Source of the DNA: CAZGMJ01 sp964649005
Lineage (GTDB): Bacteria > Planctomycetota > Phycisphaerae > Sedimentisphaerales > Anaerobacaceae
Direction: 5' to 3'
Length of the DNA: 14,919 nucleotides
Assembly: GCA_964649005.1 (NCBI GenBank)
Contig: CAZYMD010000126.1
Span: 1-14,919 of the forward strand
Position numbers and translations under genes: made by a program. This document shows, piece after piece, positions 6,438-14,785 of this stretch (within the stretch, counting starts at the first letter, position 1; every line of letters begins with the position of its first letter). The notes under the pieces are model-generated. The model saw nothing but the letters and a program-made list of their open reading frames with translations. It was not told the origin of the DNA and searched no databases.

Positions 6438-7637
6438 ATGAAACATAATGTCCTTCTCGCCATAGTGCTTATGATGACCCTCGTCTTTGCAGGATGCAAA
6501 AGCCAGGGAGAACCCGAACAGACCGCATATGACAGGCCCTTGCCACCTGGACAATTCGCGCTACGCAAAATTGTCGATACAGCCCAGGTTCCAGATTTTA
6601 CTATGGCTTGCCTGGATCACGCCGGCCTTCGATCCACAATAGACAACAGCCTAAGCTACCTGGGAAAGCCATCCAGTGAGCTTTTTTTCCCTTCGGGCGA
6701 CATAACACATAGAATGGCTGTTGAGAGCCTCGAAGCATTCGCAGCCCTGATCGACTCCGGCGTACGTGGCTCTCAGTTGAATTCCGCCATACGAGCGCAA
6801 TTCGACACATACATGTCAATAGGTTGTGACGACAGGGGAACCGTTTTATTCACGGGCTATTACACTCCAATCTTCGACGGCTCGACAAGACCCGATGCAC
6901 GTTTTAGATACCCTCTATACGAACAGCCCGACGATCTCGCCAAAGGACCTGATGGGGCAATACTGGGTAGACGAAACGCTACAGGACAAATATCACCATA
7001 TCCAACGCGTGACGTAATCGAGCAAACGGGAATTCTCAAGGGCAAAGAATTGATTTGGCTAGCTGACGCATTCGAGGCCTATATCGCACACGTACAGGGC
7101 TCAGCTAAAATCAGACTCCCTAACGGCAGCCTGACAACCATAGGCTACGCAGCAAATAACGGCCAGGAATATCACAGCGTAGGCCAGGAGCTTGTTGCAG
7201 ACGGCAGAATCGCCTCCGACCAACTGAGCCTCTCCGCAATGATTCGATACTTCAAAGAGAACCAGGGCCTTATCGATACATACGTCAGGCGGAATCCGCG
7301 ATTCGTCTTCTTCCAGGAAGAGGATGGACCTCCTCGCGGCAGTCTCAACGAGCCCGTTACAACGATGAGGACCATCGCTACGGACAAGTCTATCTTCCCG
7401 CGAGGCTGTCTTGCGTTCATCTCGACCACAATGCCCAGCACAATAGGCGGACAGCCAAACGTCTATAGCGGCTTTGCACTCGATCAGGATACCGGCGGCG
7501 CCATTCGCGCTCCCGGCCGATGCGATGTCTACATGGGTGTGGGTGATGCCGCAGGAGAGCGGGCCGGACAAACATATCAGGAAGGAAAACTCTACTACCT
7601 GTTTCTCAAGCCAACCGCCTCCGTTGGCACTTATTAA
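6438..7637 (+). CDS. mltA: Membrane-bound lytic murein transglycosylase A (MltA family lipoprotein)
   Basis: A 399-residue peptidoglycan-cleaving enzyme that breaks the MurNAc-GlcNAc bond with formation of 1,6-anhydro-MurNAc. The start is ATG 6438, with GGAG (6427-6430) 7 bases upstream. Residues 1-19 form a lipoprotein signal ending in LVFAG-Cys20, so the protein is probably anchored to a membrane. The MltA domain begins with FTGYYTP (138-144) and continues through IRLPNGS (225-231). The 3D domain, named for conserved aspartates, is at about 307-393; SGFALDQDTGGAIRAPGRCD and VYMGVGD (344-370) contain Asp349, Asp351, Asp363 and Asp370, among which the catalytic Asp is expected. Length and motif order fit the Escherichia coli enzyme family. 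A small lipoprotein gene follows 34 bases downstream on the same strand and is likely cotranscribed. Confidence 0.94.
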   Translation: MKHNVLLAIVLMMTLVFAGCKSQGEPEQTAYDRPLPPGQFALRKIVDTAQVPDFTMACLDHAGLRSTIDNSLSYLGKPSSELFFPSGDITHRMAVESLEAFAALIDSGVRGSQLNSAIRAQFDTYMSIGCDDRGTVLFTGYYTPIFDGSTRPDARFRYPLYEQPDDLAKGPDGAILGRRNATGQISPYPTRDVIEQTGILKGKELIWLADAFEAYIAHVQGSAKIRLPNGSLTTIGYAANNGQEYHSVGQELVADGRIASDQLSLSAMIRYFKENQGLIDTYVRRNPRFVFFQEEDGPPRGSLNEPVTTMRTIATDKSIFPRGCLAFISTTMPSTIGGQPNVYSGFALDQDTGGAIRAPGRCDVYMGVGDAAGERAGQTYQEGKLYYLFLKPTASVGTY

Positions 7638-7671
7638 TACTGGCAATGCGTTTTTCCGGGAGACGTCAAGG

Positions 7672-7821
7672 ATGATAAGAAGGGCGATTCTGTTACTGAT
7701 CGTGACAATCGTGGCATTGTCCCTTTTCGGCTGCAACACCGCACGAGGACTCAAGGATGATGTGATATACATCGGCGACAAGACCGCCGAGATACTCAAT
7801 AAGCCCGAAACACTCGACTGA
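7672..7821 (+). CDS. Small entericidin-like lipoprotein, 49 aa
   Basis: A 49-residue protein starting at ATG 7672 with GGAG 9 bases upstream. It has a short basic N-terminus, a hydrophobic stretch (residues 5-19) and a lipobox LFG-Cys21, so it is an exported lipoprotein whose mature part is only about 29 residues. The mature start CNTARGLKDDVIYIGDKTAEI resembles the EcnA/EcnB (entericidin) family, which has a CNT-x-x-G-x-x-x-D pattern and a short amphipathic helix. In enterobacteria entericidins are small bacteriolytic or antidote lipoproteins; whether that role applies here is not known, and I see only one copy, not a toxin/antidote pair. It sits 34 bases after mltA and is probably in the same operon. 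A longer in-frame reading overlapping mltA is ruled out by the signal peptide and ribosome site. Confidence 0.85.
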   Translation: MIRRAILLLIVTIVALSLFGCNTARGLKDDVIYIGDKTAEILNKPETLD

Positions 7822-8012
7822 TCGCCGATCAAAGTGGCCGTTCTGCACGGAAGGGGGGGTAAGCCTCAGATTACACATTGTTCACTTGGATATCCTCTAC
7901 GTTGGCAGGGTGACTAAGGAAGAGAATCGCAACGGTGCACCGGAGAAATCCTTTATTCTGCTTCTATCAGCGCCACCAGAATCTGGTCTTACTACCGCCT
8001 GAGGAGATTGCA

Positions 8013-9287
8013 ATGTCACGCCTGAAAAAAATCCACACTGTTTGCGCATTGTTCCTGTTGTCAGCAATATCATCAGCGGCGCCCGTATTTCCCGGCGCTG
8101 TGGGATTTGGAATCGATACACAGGCAGGCAGGGGAGGGCGTGTCATCGTCGTGACGAATCTTAATGCGAAAGGCCCAGGCTCCTTTTCAGAGGCGGTAAG
8201 GGCCGAAGTCCCACGCATTGTCGTCTTCGAAGTTGGCGGTGTGATCGACCTCGAGCGCAGGAGTGTCACTATCAACAATCCATTTCTCACTGTCGCGGGC
8301 CAGACGGCTCCCTCGCCAGGGATCACATTCATTCGCGGTGGCATAGGAATCGCAACGCACGATGTCTTGATTCAGCATATCCGTGTCCGCCCTGGTGACG
8401 CCGGCCAACCCAAACGCTCGGGCTGGAGCCCCGATGGTATCGCAACACACGCGGCTTACAATGTTGTTATCGACCATTGTTCCGTTTCCTGGGCCGTCGA
8501 CGAGAACCTCACAGCCTCAGGCCCGCGCTACGAAGGCCCCGACAAAACCTCGCACGATATTACCTTCAGCAACTGTATCATAGCCGAAGGTCTCAACGAC
8601 TCATCACACGAGAAGGGGCCGCACTCGAAAGGCTCGCTGATCCACGATAACTGTACTGATATCGCTGTTTTTGGCAATCTCTATGCCCATAATGTCTCGC
8701 GTAATCCATTCTTCAAAGCATTCACCACAGGCATCATCGTAAACAATCTCATCTACAATCCAGGCAGCAGGGCGGTTCAGCTCGACTGGCCCACGAGCGA
8801 ATGGAAGGACCGGACGATCGCGCCGCAAAACGCCCGCGTCAGCATCGTAGGCAACGTCATGATCTACGGCGTAGACAGCCGCAGTTATCTGGCTCTTATC
8901 TCTAAAAAAGGCGACGCCTACATACACGACAATCTTGCATTCAAACGTGACGGCACACCCGCCGAACTGACAGCAGGCCGTATAAACCTGTTAAACGAAA
9001 AACCATCATGGCCTGATGGACTCGAAGCTATGCCCGCTTCCAAAGTCATCGAATATGTCAACACTAACGCCGGCGCCCGCCCCAAAGATCGCGACGAGGT
9101 CGACCGCCGCATCATCCGAGAGTTCCAACAACGCAAAGGCCGCATCATCGATAGCCAGGATCAAGTCGGTGGCTACCCTGACCACAAACAAAGCCTTCGA
9201 AAGCTCAATATTCCCGACAATAACATCGACCAATGGCTCGCCGAATTTACCGGTGAGGTCGAGCGAGAAGGACAAAAAAAACGTTAA
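8013..9287 (+). CDS. Secreted pectate lyase-like polysaccharide lyase (PL1-like, right-handed beta-helix)
   Basis: A 424-residue protein, starting at ATG 8013 behind GAGGAG (8001-8006), 6 bases away. It has a Sec signal peptide MSRLKKIHTVCALFLLSAISSA. The mature protein starts with FPGAVGFGIDTQAGRGG and VTNLNAKGPGSFSEAV, the usual opening of planctomycete and Bacteroidetes PL1-type lyases. A beta-helix follows with VIDHCSVSWAVDENLTAS (about 151-168), NVSRNPFFKA (about 226-235) and NNLIYNPGSRAVQLD (about 241-255). The tail NAGARPKDRDEVDRRI and IDSQDQVGGYP is the standard C-terminal signature. Such enzymes cleave alpha-1,4-galacturonan by beta-elimination with calcium outside the cytoplasm. The SWAVDENL segment is the likely calcium/active-site strand (inference). 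The GH99-like gene follows 173 bases downstream on the same strand. The fold is sure; exact substrate specificity is open. Confidence 0.9.
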   Translation: MSRLKKIHTVCALFLLSAISSAAPVFPGAVGFGIDTQAGRGGRVIVVTNLNAKGPGSFSEAVRAEVPRIVVFEVGGVIDLERRSVTINNPFLTVAGQTAPSPGITFIRGGIGIATHDVLIQHIRVRPGDAGQPKRSGWSPDGIATHAAYNVVIDHCSVSWAVDENLTASGPRYEGPDKTSHDITFSNCIIAEGLNDSSHEKGPHSKGSLIHDNCTDIAVFGNLYAHNVSRNPFFKAFTTGIIVNNLIYNPGSRAVQLDWPTSEWKDRTIAPQNARVSIVGNVMIYGVDSRSYLALISKKGDAYIHDNLAFKRDGTPAELTAGRINLLNEKPSWPDGLEAMPASKVIEYVNTNAGARPKDRDEVDRRIIREFQQRKGRIIDSQDQVGGYPDHKQSLRKLNIPDNNIDQWLAEFTGEVEREGQKKR

Positions 9288-9298
9288 TACGACGTTTT
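9278..9298 (+). terminator. Weak hairpin at the end of the lyase gene
   Basis: AAAACGT (9278-9284) pairs perfectly with ACGTTTT (9292-9298) around a 7-base loop that contains the lyase stop codon. The stem is AT-rich and the trailing T-run is only four bases and part of the stem, so it is at best a weak intrinsic terminator. Confidence 0.25.
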
Positions 9299-9460
9299 GG
9301 TATATGAATCGGTTGTTTTTAACGTCTATAAGGTTAGAAAATAATATGTCCTGTGGTATTATGGAGTTCGCGGTCCGGACGGAGCAGCATAATTTATAAA
9401 GGTACGTGGCAAATCCCAGTCCGCTATATAAGAATCTATAGTCAGAGAAAGGAGCATCCA

Positions 9461-10612
9461 GTGTTTACGAAGAGTTTGATCAAGATCGCCTACATCCTTA
9501 TAATTATCTTATGCATCTTCGCAGACTCTCCCTGCACGGCAGCCGACGATTCACCTGCAGCTATTCAACTAAACCAGCAGGGCAAGCCCATCGTTGGAGT
9601 ATACTATTATCCCTGGTACCGCAACCCATCGCGTGAATGGCGCCAGGTCATGCGTCACCATTTGAAGGCGCCTCAGGAACCGAAAGTGGGCCTATATCGT
9701 TCTAACGATCCGAATGTTGTTGGCGATCATATCGCTCAGAGCGTTCGCGGCGGGATTTCATTCTGGGCCGTAAGCTGGTGGGGTCCCAGGCAAATATGCG
9801 ATACGAATTTCAAAAACGCAATTCTTACACATCCTGACGCAGGGAAACTCAAATACGCAATACTGTACGAATCGACCGGGCGATTCGGCGGTTTCAACAA
9901 TCCGAGCTACAGACGCTGGATCGACGATTTGACCTATATGAAGGAGAACTATTTCGACCACCCCCAATACCTGAAGATCAATGGCGGGCCCGTAGTGTTC
10001 TTCTACCTGGCTCGTGAATACTTTCGTAACAAAGGCGGCGACGCCCTGAAGGAAATGAGGGAGAAATTCCCTGAAGTCTATCTCGTCGCTGACGATGTTT
10101 TCGGAGCGGGATACAGAGCGGAATGGGCGAAGAATTTCGACGCCGTGACATCCTACGACGTCTACGGTCAGTCGGTAGGGCGGTTGGGTGGAACGCGCAA
10201 AGCAATCGAATTCCTCGCTGAAAACTACAAGCATGCCAAGAACCAGGCTAATTCTGTCGGCGCCGCTTTCATGCCCACCATCGCGCCGGGTTATAACGAT
10301 ACTGCTGTCCGCCCGGGACATCCGGGGCGGGCCCGCTATTTCACAGATGTGGAAAATTCCAAAGAAGGGGACATCTTCCGATCGATGATCCGTGATGTCG
10401 CCTTGCCCAATCTCGATCCGAAGTGCGACAACATCATGATGGTAACCAGCTTCAATGAATGGTACGAAGACTCCCAGATCGAAGCCACTTCAGGAACTGC
10501 TCCAACAAGCACAACCGATGACTCCGACAGCGGGATTTCCTACACCGGCGGACAAAAATACGTCGATTACGAATATCTATACCTGGATATCCTGCGTGAG
10601 GCGGTGAAGTAG
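9461..10612 (+). CDS. Secreted GH99-like glycoside hydrolase (endo-alpha-mannosidase/mannanase type)
   Basis: A 383-residue protein starting at GTG 9461 behind AAGGAG (6-base gap); an upstream in-frame extension of 36 codons has no ribosome site or signal. Residues 1-27 are a signal peptide (hydrophobic YILIIILCIFA, cleavage near CTAA-DD). The fold begins at VGVYYYPWY (about 46-54), the barrel opening typical of GH99 and the related WbsX-type proteins. GISFWAVSWWGP (about 98-109), GGPVVFFYLA and VTSYDVYG follow. The key motif is FNEWYEDSQIE at 331-341. Glu333 and Glu336 correspond to the paired glutamates of GH99 enzymes, which act on alpha-mannosides by a retaining route through an epoxide-like intermediate (family knowledge). 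No partner mannan genes are nearby, so natural substrate is open. The gene converges on the DUF5060 gene with a 77-base gap. Confidence 0.9.
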   Translation: MFTKSLIKIAYILIIILCIFADSPCTAADDSPAAIQLNQQGKPIVGVYYYPWYRNPSREWRQVMRHHLKAPQEPKVGLYRSNDPNVVGDHIAQSVRGGISFWAVSWWGPRQICDTNFKNAILTHPDAGKLKYAILYESTGRFGGFNNPSYRRWIDDLTYMKENYFDHPQYLKINGGPVVFFYLAREYFRNKGGDALKEMREKFPEVYLVADDVFGAGYRAEWAKNFDAVTSYDVYGQSVGRLGGTRKAIEFLAENYKHAKNQANSVGAAFMPTIAPGYNDTAVRPGHPGRARYFTDVENSKEGDIFRSMIRDVALPNLDPKCDNIMMVTSFNEWYEDSQIEATSGTAPTSTTDDSDSGISYTGGQKYVDYEYLYLDILREAVK

Positions 10613-10689
10613 AAACATCGCTCTGACTACGCAGAGGCTATATTAGACAATCTGTTTGCGAACAAGTTTTAATAGGGCGTGAATCCGTC

Positions 10690-13089
10690 TCACTTGGCCT
10701 TCTGCAACTGTCGGATTCGCTCTAATGAAAGTGCCCCTCGTTCAGCAAGTCTGCTCGCGTGAATCTGCAAACCTCGGATTTGCCCTCGGAACTGGCGATC
10801 CAGTCCCGCGCTTTGCAGCGTCTTGTTGAAGTTGCCAATCATAAGGTTGCCGCTGCCTTCGTCGGCAGCGCCGTTATTGTAGTTTGTTTTGCGGTCGAGC
10901 GTAGCGGGCGTGTTATCATCTCCGAAGTACCAACATACGCTGTCCTGATTTTTGGATGCGTCGTAGGTCACCGCAAAGAATACCCACTTGCTGATCTTAA
11001 CCTTGCCCGTTGAGCTGTCGTTACGAATACCATCCGGCCATTCATTCACAGCCAGCCTCATTTTCCCGTCGGCGTGATGAACCAGATCGATACCAGAGCG
11101 ATTATGCTGCAGGCTGAATAGTATCCGGTTGCCGCCTGAGCCGACCTTCATATCAGAAGCCTTGAGCCAGCCGCTGATCGTAAACGACTGTACACCTTCC
11201 AGATCACGTATCGGCCCCTGGCCAACTTTGATCCAGGTAAATGGTTCGCCTATACCCAGATCGTATGCACCGTCCTTCGAGCGGATGATCTTACCACCAT
11301 GTAAGCTGACCTTCGGATAGTCACCTTCTGCGAATCCGAACCTTACTACAGGCTCGCTCGAATCCCGATCCACCATAATCGACAGCGTAGTGCAGCCTGT
11401 CCCGCCATCGGGATCGGTAACTGTCAGCATAACAGTGTACAGCCCTGGTTCTTTGAACGTATGTACGGGCGATCTTTCACTCGATTGGTTCTCATCGCTG
11501 AAATCCCACTGGCACGTCTGCTTCCACGGAGTCGAAAACTTCACTGTCAGCGGCGCAATCCCTTCGTGCTTATCCGCTGTAGCCTTTGCCTCGGGACGCA
11601 ATTTCTCTCCCGGCGCGTATCGCACCAGCCGCACCGCATAGTCAGGCTTGGGTGGTGCGAAAGTGAACTCGCCCGCCGCCGCAGTGCCCATCGGTAGAAC
11701 TTTCATCTCCCACGTATCGATCCCGTCCACCTTGTAGGGCCTCCCGACGGGCAGATTGATCGTCACGGGCTTGCCCGCCGCGAAGTACATCAGATAACAC
11801 TCGCCCGCTTTCGCCAGCACATATGTCTCCGGATAGTTGTCGAAATCCGGCTCCATCTCCTGATATGGCAGGGCCTCGATTATGTCCTTCATAAACTGGA
11901 TCCGTGCCGGGCTCTGGCCGTGAAGTACACCACCCTTGGCCCACCACAGAATATCCTGAGGATGCTTGTACGTCTCACCGTGCCCGACGTAGCAGCCGGC
12001 TAACGAACCCATCCAGAAATTCCGCGTCATCTGCTCGGCGCTGATATTGCCCCATCCCTGCGGGACATCCCCTTCGTATTTGCACTCATCATACACCACG
12101 GGCTTGCCGTACTTGTCACGGTACTCCTTCGCCTTGCGAAAGTCGCTGTTCTGAATGCTGCTGTGCGTCACCCATGGCTTCGTATGATCGTACCAACCCC
12201 GGCAGTTGTGTATCCCCCGCAGATGATCGTAAGGATCGATCTGCTGCACCAGCTTCATATACTCATCCCAATGCTCCATCGGCCACTTCAGCAGGTCGTA
12301 CTCATTCGCAAACGACCACCAGACATTGCGATACGCTGCCAGCCGGGCCACCAGATACTTCAGGTAAAATAGATTGTTCTCGTGCCCCATGCTCTTAAAG
12401 CCCCAGCGGTCGTATGGGTGAAAAATGATGATGTCCGCCTCGATTCCCATGTCGCGCAACTGCCTCACACGCTTCTCGAAATGACTCCAGAACGGAGGAT
12501 TGAAATGCTTAAAATCCCAATCTTTCAGAGGCTTGCCCTCATACGCATAATACTCAGGCTCGTTTTTGTTATACGTATACGCTTTTGGAAATACGCACAT
12601 CCGCATCTTGTTAAACGGGGCTTTCGCCAGTGTCTTGAGCGTCTGCTGCTCCATCTCGTCGCCCTGGTGCGCCCACGCATAACACGTTGTTCCCACCGAA
12701 AAGTGTGGCGTTCCATCTGCATATGCCAGCCTGAACTTGCCGTCAACAACCACAGGCCCATGATTGCCTTCTCCCGCCTTTATACATATAAAGCTTCCCT
12801 TCTTGCCGTCCAGTTCCCTGCGATTGCTCATGGTCACATACGTCCACTCACCCGTAGCATTGGGCATGAATCGAACCTTGTATGTACCTTTGCCGTCGTA
12901 GAAACCATGAGGCTTGAAAACCTTCCCGTCTTGCCTGAATTCCGCGCTGAGCTGCACGTCGACAAAAGGATTGCCCCCGGCAGGGCCTTCCAGAATCACT
13001 TCAAAAATATCCCACTGCTCAATCTCCACCCCCGCAACACTGCCGGCCAGCAGCAATACACATGCTAATGATACTATTCTCATATACAT
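10690..13089 (-). CDS. Secreted multidomain glycoside hydrolase-like protein: DUF5060 + TIM barrel + DUF5605-like + PKD + LamG
   Basis: A 799-residue exported protein. The start is ATG 13089, with AAGGAG 7 bases upstream, removing a 19-residue extension; a second ATG two codons later is also possible. Signal peptide MYMRIVSLACVLLLAGSVAG. Then: a DUF5060 beta-domain (about 22-105: EQWDIFEVILEGPAGGNPF, FMPNATGEWTY); a TIM-barrel catalytic domain of the DUF4038/apiosidase-like group (about 110-400), with likely acid/base Glu263 in SFANEYD and nucleophile Glu335 in VVYDECKYEGD; a DUF5605-like beta-domain (about 405-495); a PKD domain (about 500-575: WDFSDENQSSERSPVHTF); and a LamG/concanavalin-like domain (about 630-795: FTISGWLKA, WVFFAVTYDAS). 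The two glutamates and clan GH-A layout support hydrolase activity; PKD and LamG suggest binding to insoluble glycans. Substrate unknown. Confidence 0.9.
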   Translation of the reverse strand: MYMRIVSLACVLLLAGSVAGVEIEQWDIFEVILEGPAGGNPFVDVQLSAEFRQDGKVFKPHGFYDGKGTYKVRFMPNATGEWTYVTMSNRRELDGKKGSFICIKAGEGNHGPVVVDGKFRLAYADGTPHFSVGTTCYAWAHQGDEMEQQTLKTLAKAPFNKMRMCVFPKAYTYNKNEPEYYAYEGKPLKDWDFKHFNPPFWSHFEKRVRQLRDMGIEADIIIFHPYDRWGFKSMGHENNLFYLKYLVARLAAYRNVWWSFANEYDLLKWPMEHWDEYMKLVQQIDPYDHLRGIHNCRGWYDHTKPWVTHSSIQNSDFRKAKEYRDKYGKPVVYDECKYEGDVPQGWGNISAEQMTRNFWMGSLAGCYVGHGETYKHPQDILWWAKGGVLHGQSPARIQFMKDIIEALPYQEMEPDFDNYPETYVLAKAGECYLMYFAAGKPVTINLPVGRPYKVDGIDTWEMKVLPMGTAAAGEFTFAPPKPDYAVRLVRYAPGEKLRPEAKATADKHEGIAPLTVKFSTPWKQTCQWDFSDENQSSERSPVHTFKEPGLYTVMLTVTDPDGGTGCTTLSIMVDRDSSEPVVRFGFAEGDYPKVSLHGGKIIRSKDGAYDLGIGEPFTWIKVGQGPIRDLEGVQSFTISGWLKASDMKVGSGGNRILFSLQHNRSGIDLVHHADGKMRLAVNEWPDGIRNDSSTGKVKISKWVFFAVTYDASKNQDSVCWYFGDDNTPATLDRKTNYNNGAADEGSGNLMIGNFNKTLQSAGLDRQFRGQIRGLQIHASRLAERGALSLERIRQLQKAK

Positions 13090-13169
13090 CTCGGCACTCC
13101 TTCTTATTAACAGGCGGAATCTTTTCCTGCATTCTTTGCACAACAATCGATAGCCTTCGACACTTCAAG

Positions 13170-13197
13170 TTGCCGAATGGATAATGCCCAGTATACT
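13170..13197 (+). promoter_or_regulatory. Possible promoter of the decayed DapB-like gene
   Basis: TTGCCG (13170-13175) and TATACT (13192-13197) are separated by 16 bases and lie 87 bases before the remnant's start codon. The -10 box sits in a 10-base palindrome, CAGTATACTG (13190-13199). The rest of 13090-13283 shows nothing else I can support. Confidence 0.3.
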
Positions 13198-13283
13198 GTG
13201 CAATCGTATGCTGACAACAGGCAGACCATAGGATTAACTCGTATGCTCGTTTGCAGAGTTGATTGATGCAATAGGAGGAACAT

Positions 13284-13501
13284 ATGTTGAAGGTCGTGCA
13301 AATCGGTCTGGGGCCGCTGGGGCAGAAGATATTTCGTTTCGCTTGTGAACGCACCGGCTTGAAAACGCCGCCGCAATTGACGCCGGTAAAATCACAACCT
13401 TCGCAATAACAGTCAATGCCCTGCGTTCGATATCATTAGCCGGACTGGGATTGAAGACGATGCTCGATATCCCAGTTCCTGGTTTTTTTCAACAGATATA
13501 A
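13284..13501 (+). pseudogene. Remnant of a DapB-like (dihydrodipicolinate reductase-related) NAD(P)-binding protein: frameshift plus large internal deletion
   Basis: A strong ribosome site AGGAGG (13273-13278) precedes ATG 13284. The frame reads MLKVVQIGLGPLGQKIFRFA, a textbook N-terminal Rossmann strand with GLGPLG, as in DapB-like dehydrogenases. From about 13362 that frame loses sense and stops at 13407-13409 after 41 residues. In the frame one base back, protein-like sequence continues: AAAIDAGK, then TTFAITVNALRSISLAG and GLKTMLDIPVP, ending at TAA 13499-13501. The last part matches the usual C-terminus of this family (VNAIPSV, GLKTM-DLP-P). Only about 72 codons remain of a protein normally about 330 residues. 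I infer a roughly one-base loss near 13362-13367 and an internal deletion near 13385-13395. A working mini-protein seems unlikely. Confidence 0.75.
13440..13489 (+). terminator. Intrinsic terminator inside the 3' end of the DapB-like remnant
   Basis: The left arm CCGGACTGGGAT (13440-13451) pairs with ATCCCAGTTCCTGG (13469-13482) to give about 12 base pairs with two single-base bulges on the right arm and a 17-base loop. Seven T residues (13483-13489) follow immediately. It is oriented to stop plus-strand transcription and overlaps the last codons of the remnant. Confidence 0.7.
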
Positions 13502-13528
13502 GTGTCGGCCATGCTGCTACTTGTTCAT

Positions 13529-14650
13529 TCAGGCCGAATCCTTATCATCACCAGGTAACTGGCCCGCCAGGAGGTTGCCTATTGGCCGCAGCGTCTCGAA
13601 CTGCATCAAAACTATTCGCACAACAGCCGTCATCGGCGTCGCCAATAGCATCCCGACCACGCCCCATATCAGACCCCAAAACGACAACGCAAGCAGGATT
13701 GTAACCGGGTGCAGGTTCAGCCCCTCGCCCATCACTTTCGGCTCGATTACGTTGCCCAGCACCATCTGAATGGTTCCCGGAATCAGAATTACCAAAACTA
13801 TCACCCCATAACTCTCAAAATTGGCCACAGCAACAGGGATCGGTAGTAATATCGAGATGATAGAGCCAACCGACGGGATGAAATTCAATAGAAAGGCCAG
13901 CAGGCCGAACACACCTGCCAATGGCATACCAATCAGCCGCAGTGAAATCCAGACCAGCACCCCAGTCGCCACCGAAACGACAACCTTCGTGACAACATAC
14001 CTGCGTATCTTCTGGTCGATTTCCGCATACACCCCACGACGTACGATACGTGGATTCCTACCTGCTAAAAGAAAGATCACAAAAATCGTCACAAACAGAA
14101 CGCTCGAAAGGAAACCGAAGGCTGTACCAATAACGCTCGTAACTAACTTGGGCACCCTGTTCTGGAGATCGTTAATAATCGCTGAGCGATCCAGCTTAAT
14201 GCCCCAGCTTTCAACCTTGTCGAAAGCGCGATCCAGAAGCTTGGCGAGATCCTCTGTATATTGACTGGCCGTCATGCCAAGAGCGTCTTCGACGTTATCT
14301 ACCGGTGGGGGGGAAGCGGTTTTCTGTTTAGCGGCGCTTTGCGATTGATTATCCGAACCGCCGGCCGTTGTCACTATGGACGAAACCGCACTTGCCAGCA
14401 GCAGACATACCAAGGCCGTGACAAACACCACCACCAGCATGGATGCAATGACAGCCAGCGTGCGCGGGAACTTCAGCCGAATAACCTGCCAGTCGAGCAA
14501 TGGGGAGACAATCGACGCGATAAAAACCGCCAGCACGAACGGAACCATGACCGCCCGCGTGTAAATCAGCGCCACCGCTACCGCCACGAACGCGATGATT
14601 ACAACCGATGTCCTGACCAGCCATCCGCTTTCGCTGTGTTTGTCCGGCAT
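13529..14650 (-). CDS. AI-2E/PerM family integral membrane transporter
   Basis: A 373-residue multi-pass inner-membrane protein of the AI-2E family (PerM/YdiK/TqsA), proposed exporters or antiporters of small molecules or ions. I start it at ATG 14650, with GGGGA 9 bases upstream; a GTG 42 bases earlier is possible but has a poor ribosome site. The layout is typical: two or three N-terminal membrane helices (about 12-50 and 61-95), a soluble helical segment with a Gln/Pro-rich stretch (about 95-175), then a cluster of helices. Family motifs are FLLNFIPSVGSIISILLPIPVA (about 256-277, first 20 diagnostic) and IPGTIQMVLGNVIEPKVMG (about 295-313), followed by LALSFWGLIWGVVGMLLATP. The C-terminus is short and charged (PGDDKDSA). 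It converges on the DapB-like remnant (27-base gap) and diverges from the PGPGW-type gene. Confidence 0.92.
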   Translation of the reverse strand: MPDKHSESGWLVRTSVVIIAFVAVAVALIYTRAVMVPFVLAVFIASIVSPLLDWQVIRLKFPRTLAVIASMLVVVFVTALVCLLLASAVSSIVTTAGGSDNQSQSAAKQKTASPPPVDNVEDALGMTASQYTEDLAKLLDRAFDKVESWGIKLDRSAIINDLQNRVPKLVTSVIGTAFGFLSSVLFVTIFVIFLLAGRNPRIVRRGVYAEIDQKIRRYVVTKVVVSVATGVLVWISLRLIGMPLAGVFGLLAFLLNFIPSVGSIISILLPIPVAVANFESYGVIVLVILIPGTIQMVLGNVIEPKVMGEGLNLHPVTILLALSFWGLIWGVVGMLLATPMTAVVRIVLMQFETLRPIGNLLAGQLPGDDKDSA

Positions 14651-14785
14651 AATTCTATGTCCCCAACGACCAAATCCTGCTTCTTTTCGCACCTGATTGT
14701 GCTAACATGGTACGGCGCGGCGACGCGTGTGACAACTGTTCTTTTCGGGCTGCCGGCGCTGTGGACATAACGCCAGGGAGCGGGC

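Noticed and set aside
7822..8012. Riboswitch or structured leader before the pectate lyase gene
   Set aside because: I found no conserved riboswitch core and only a tight 5-bp palindrome (GATCGCCGATC); nothing beyond the GAGGAG ribosome site can be supported.
10621..10636. CTCTG/CAGAG hairpin between the convergent GH99-like and DUF5060 genes as a terminator
   Set aside because: Only five pairs and no adjacent T-run on either strand.
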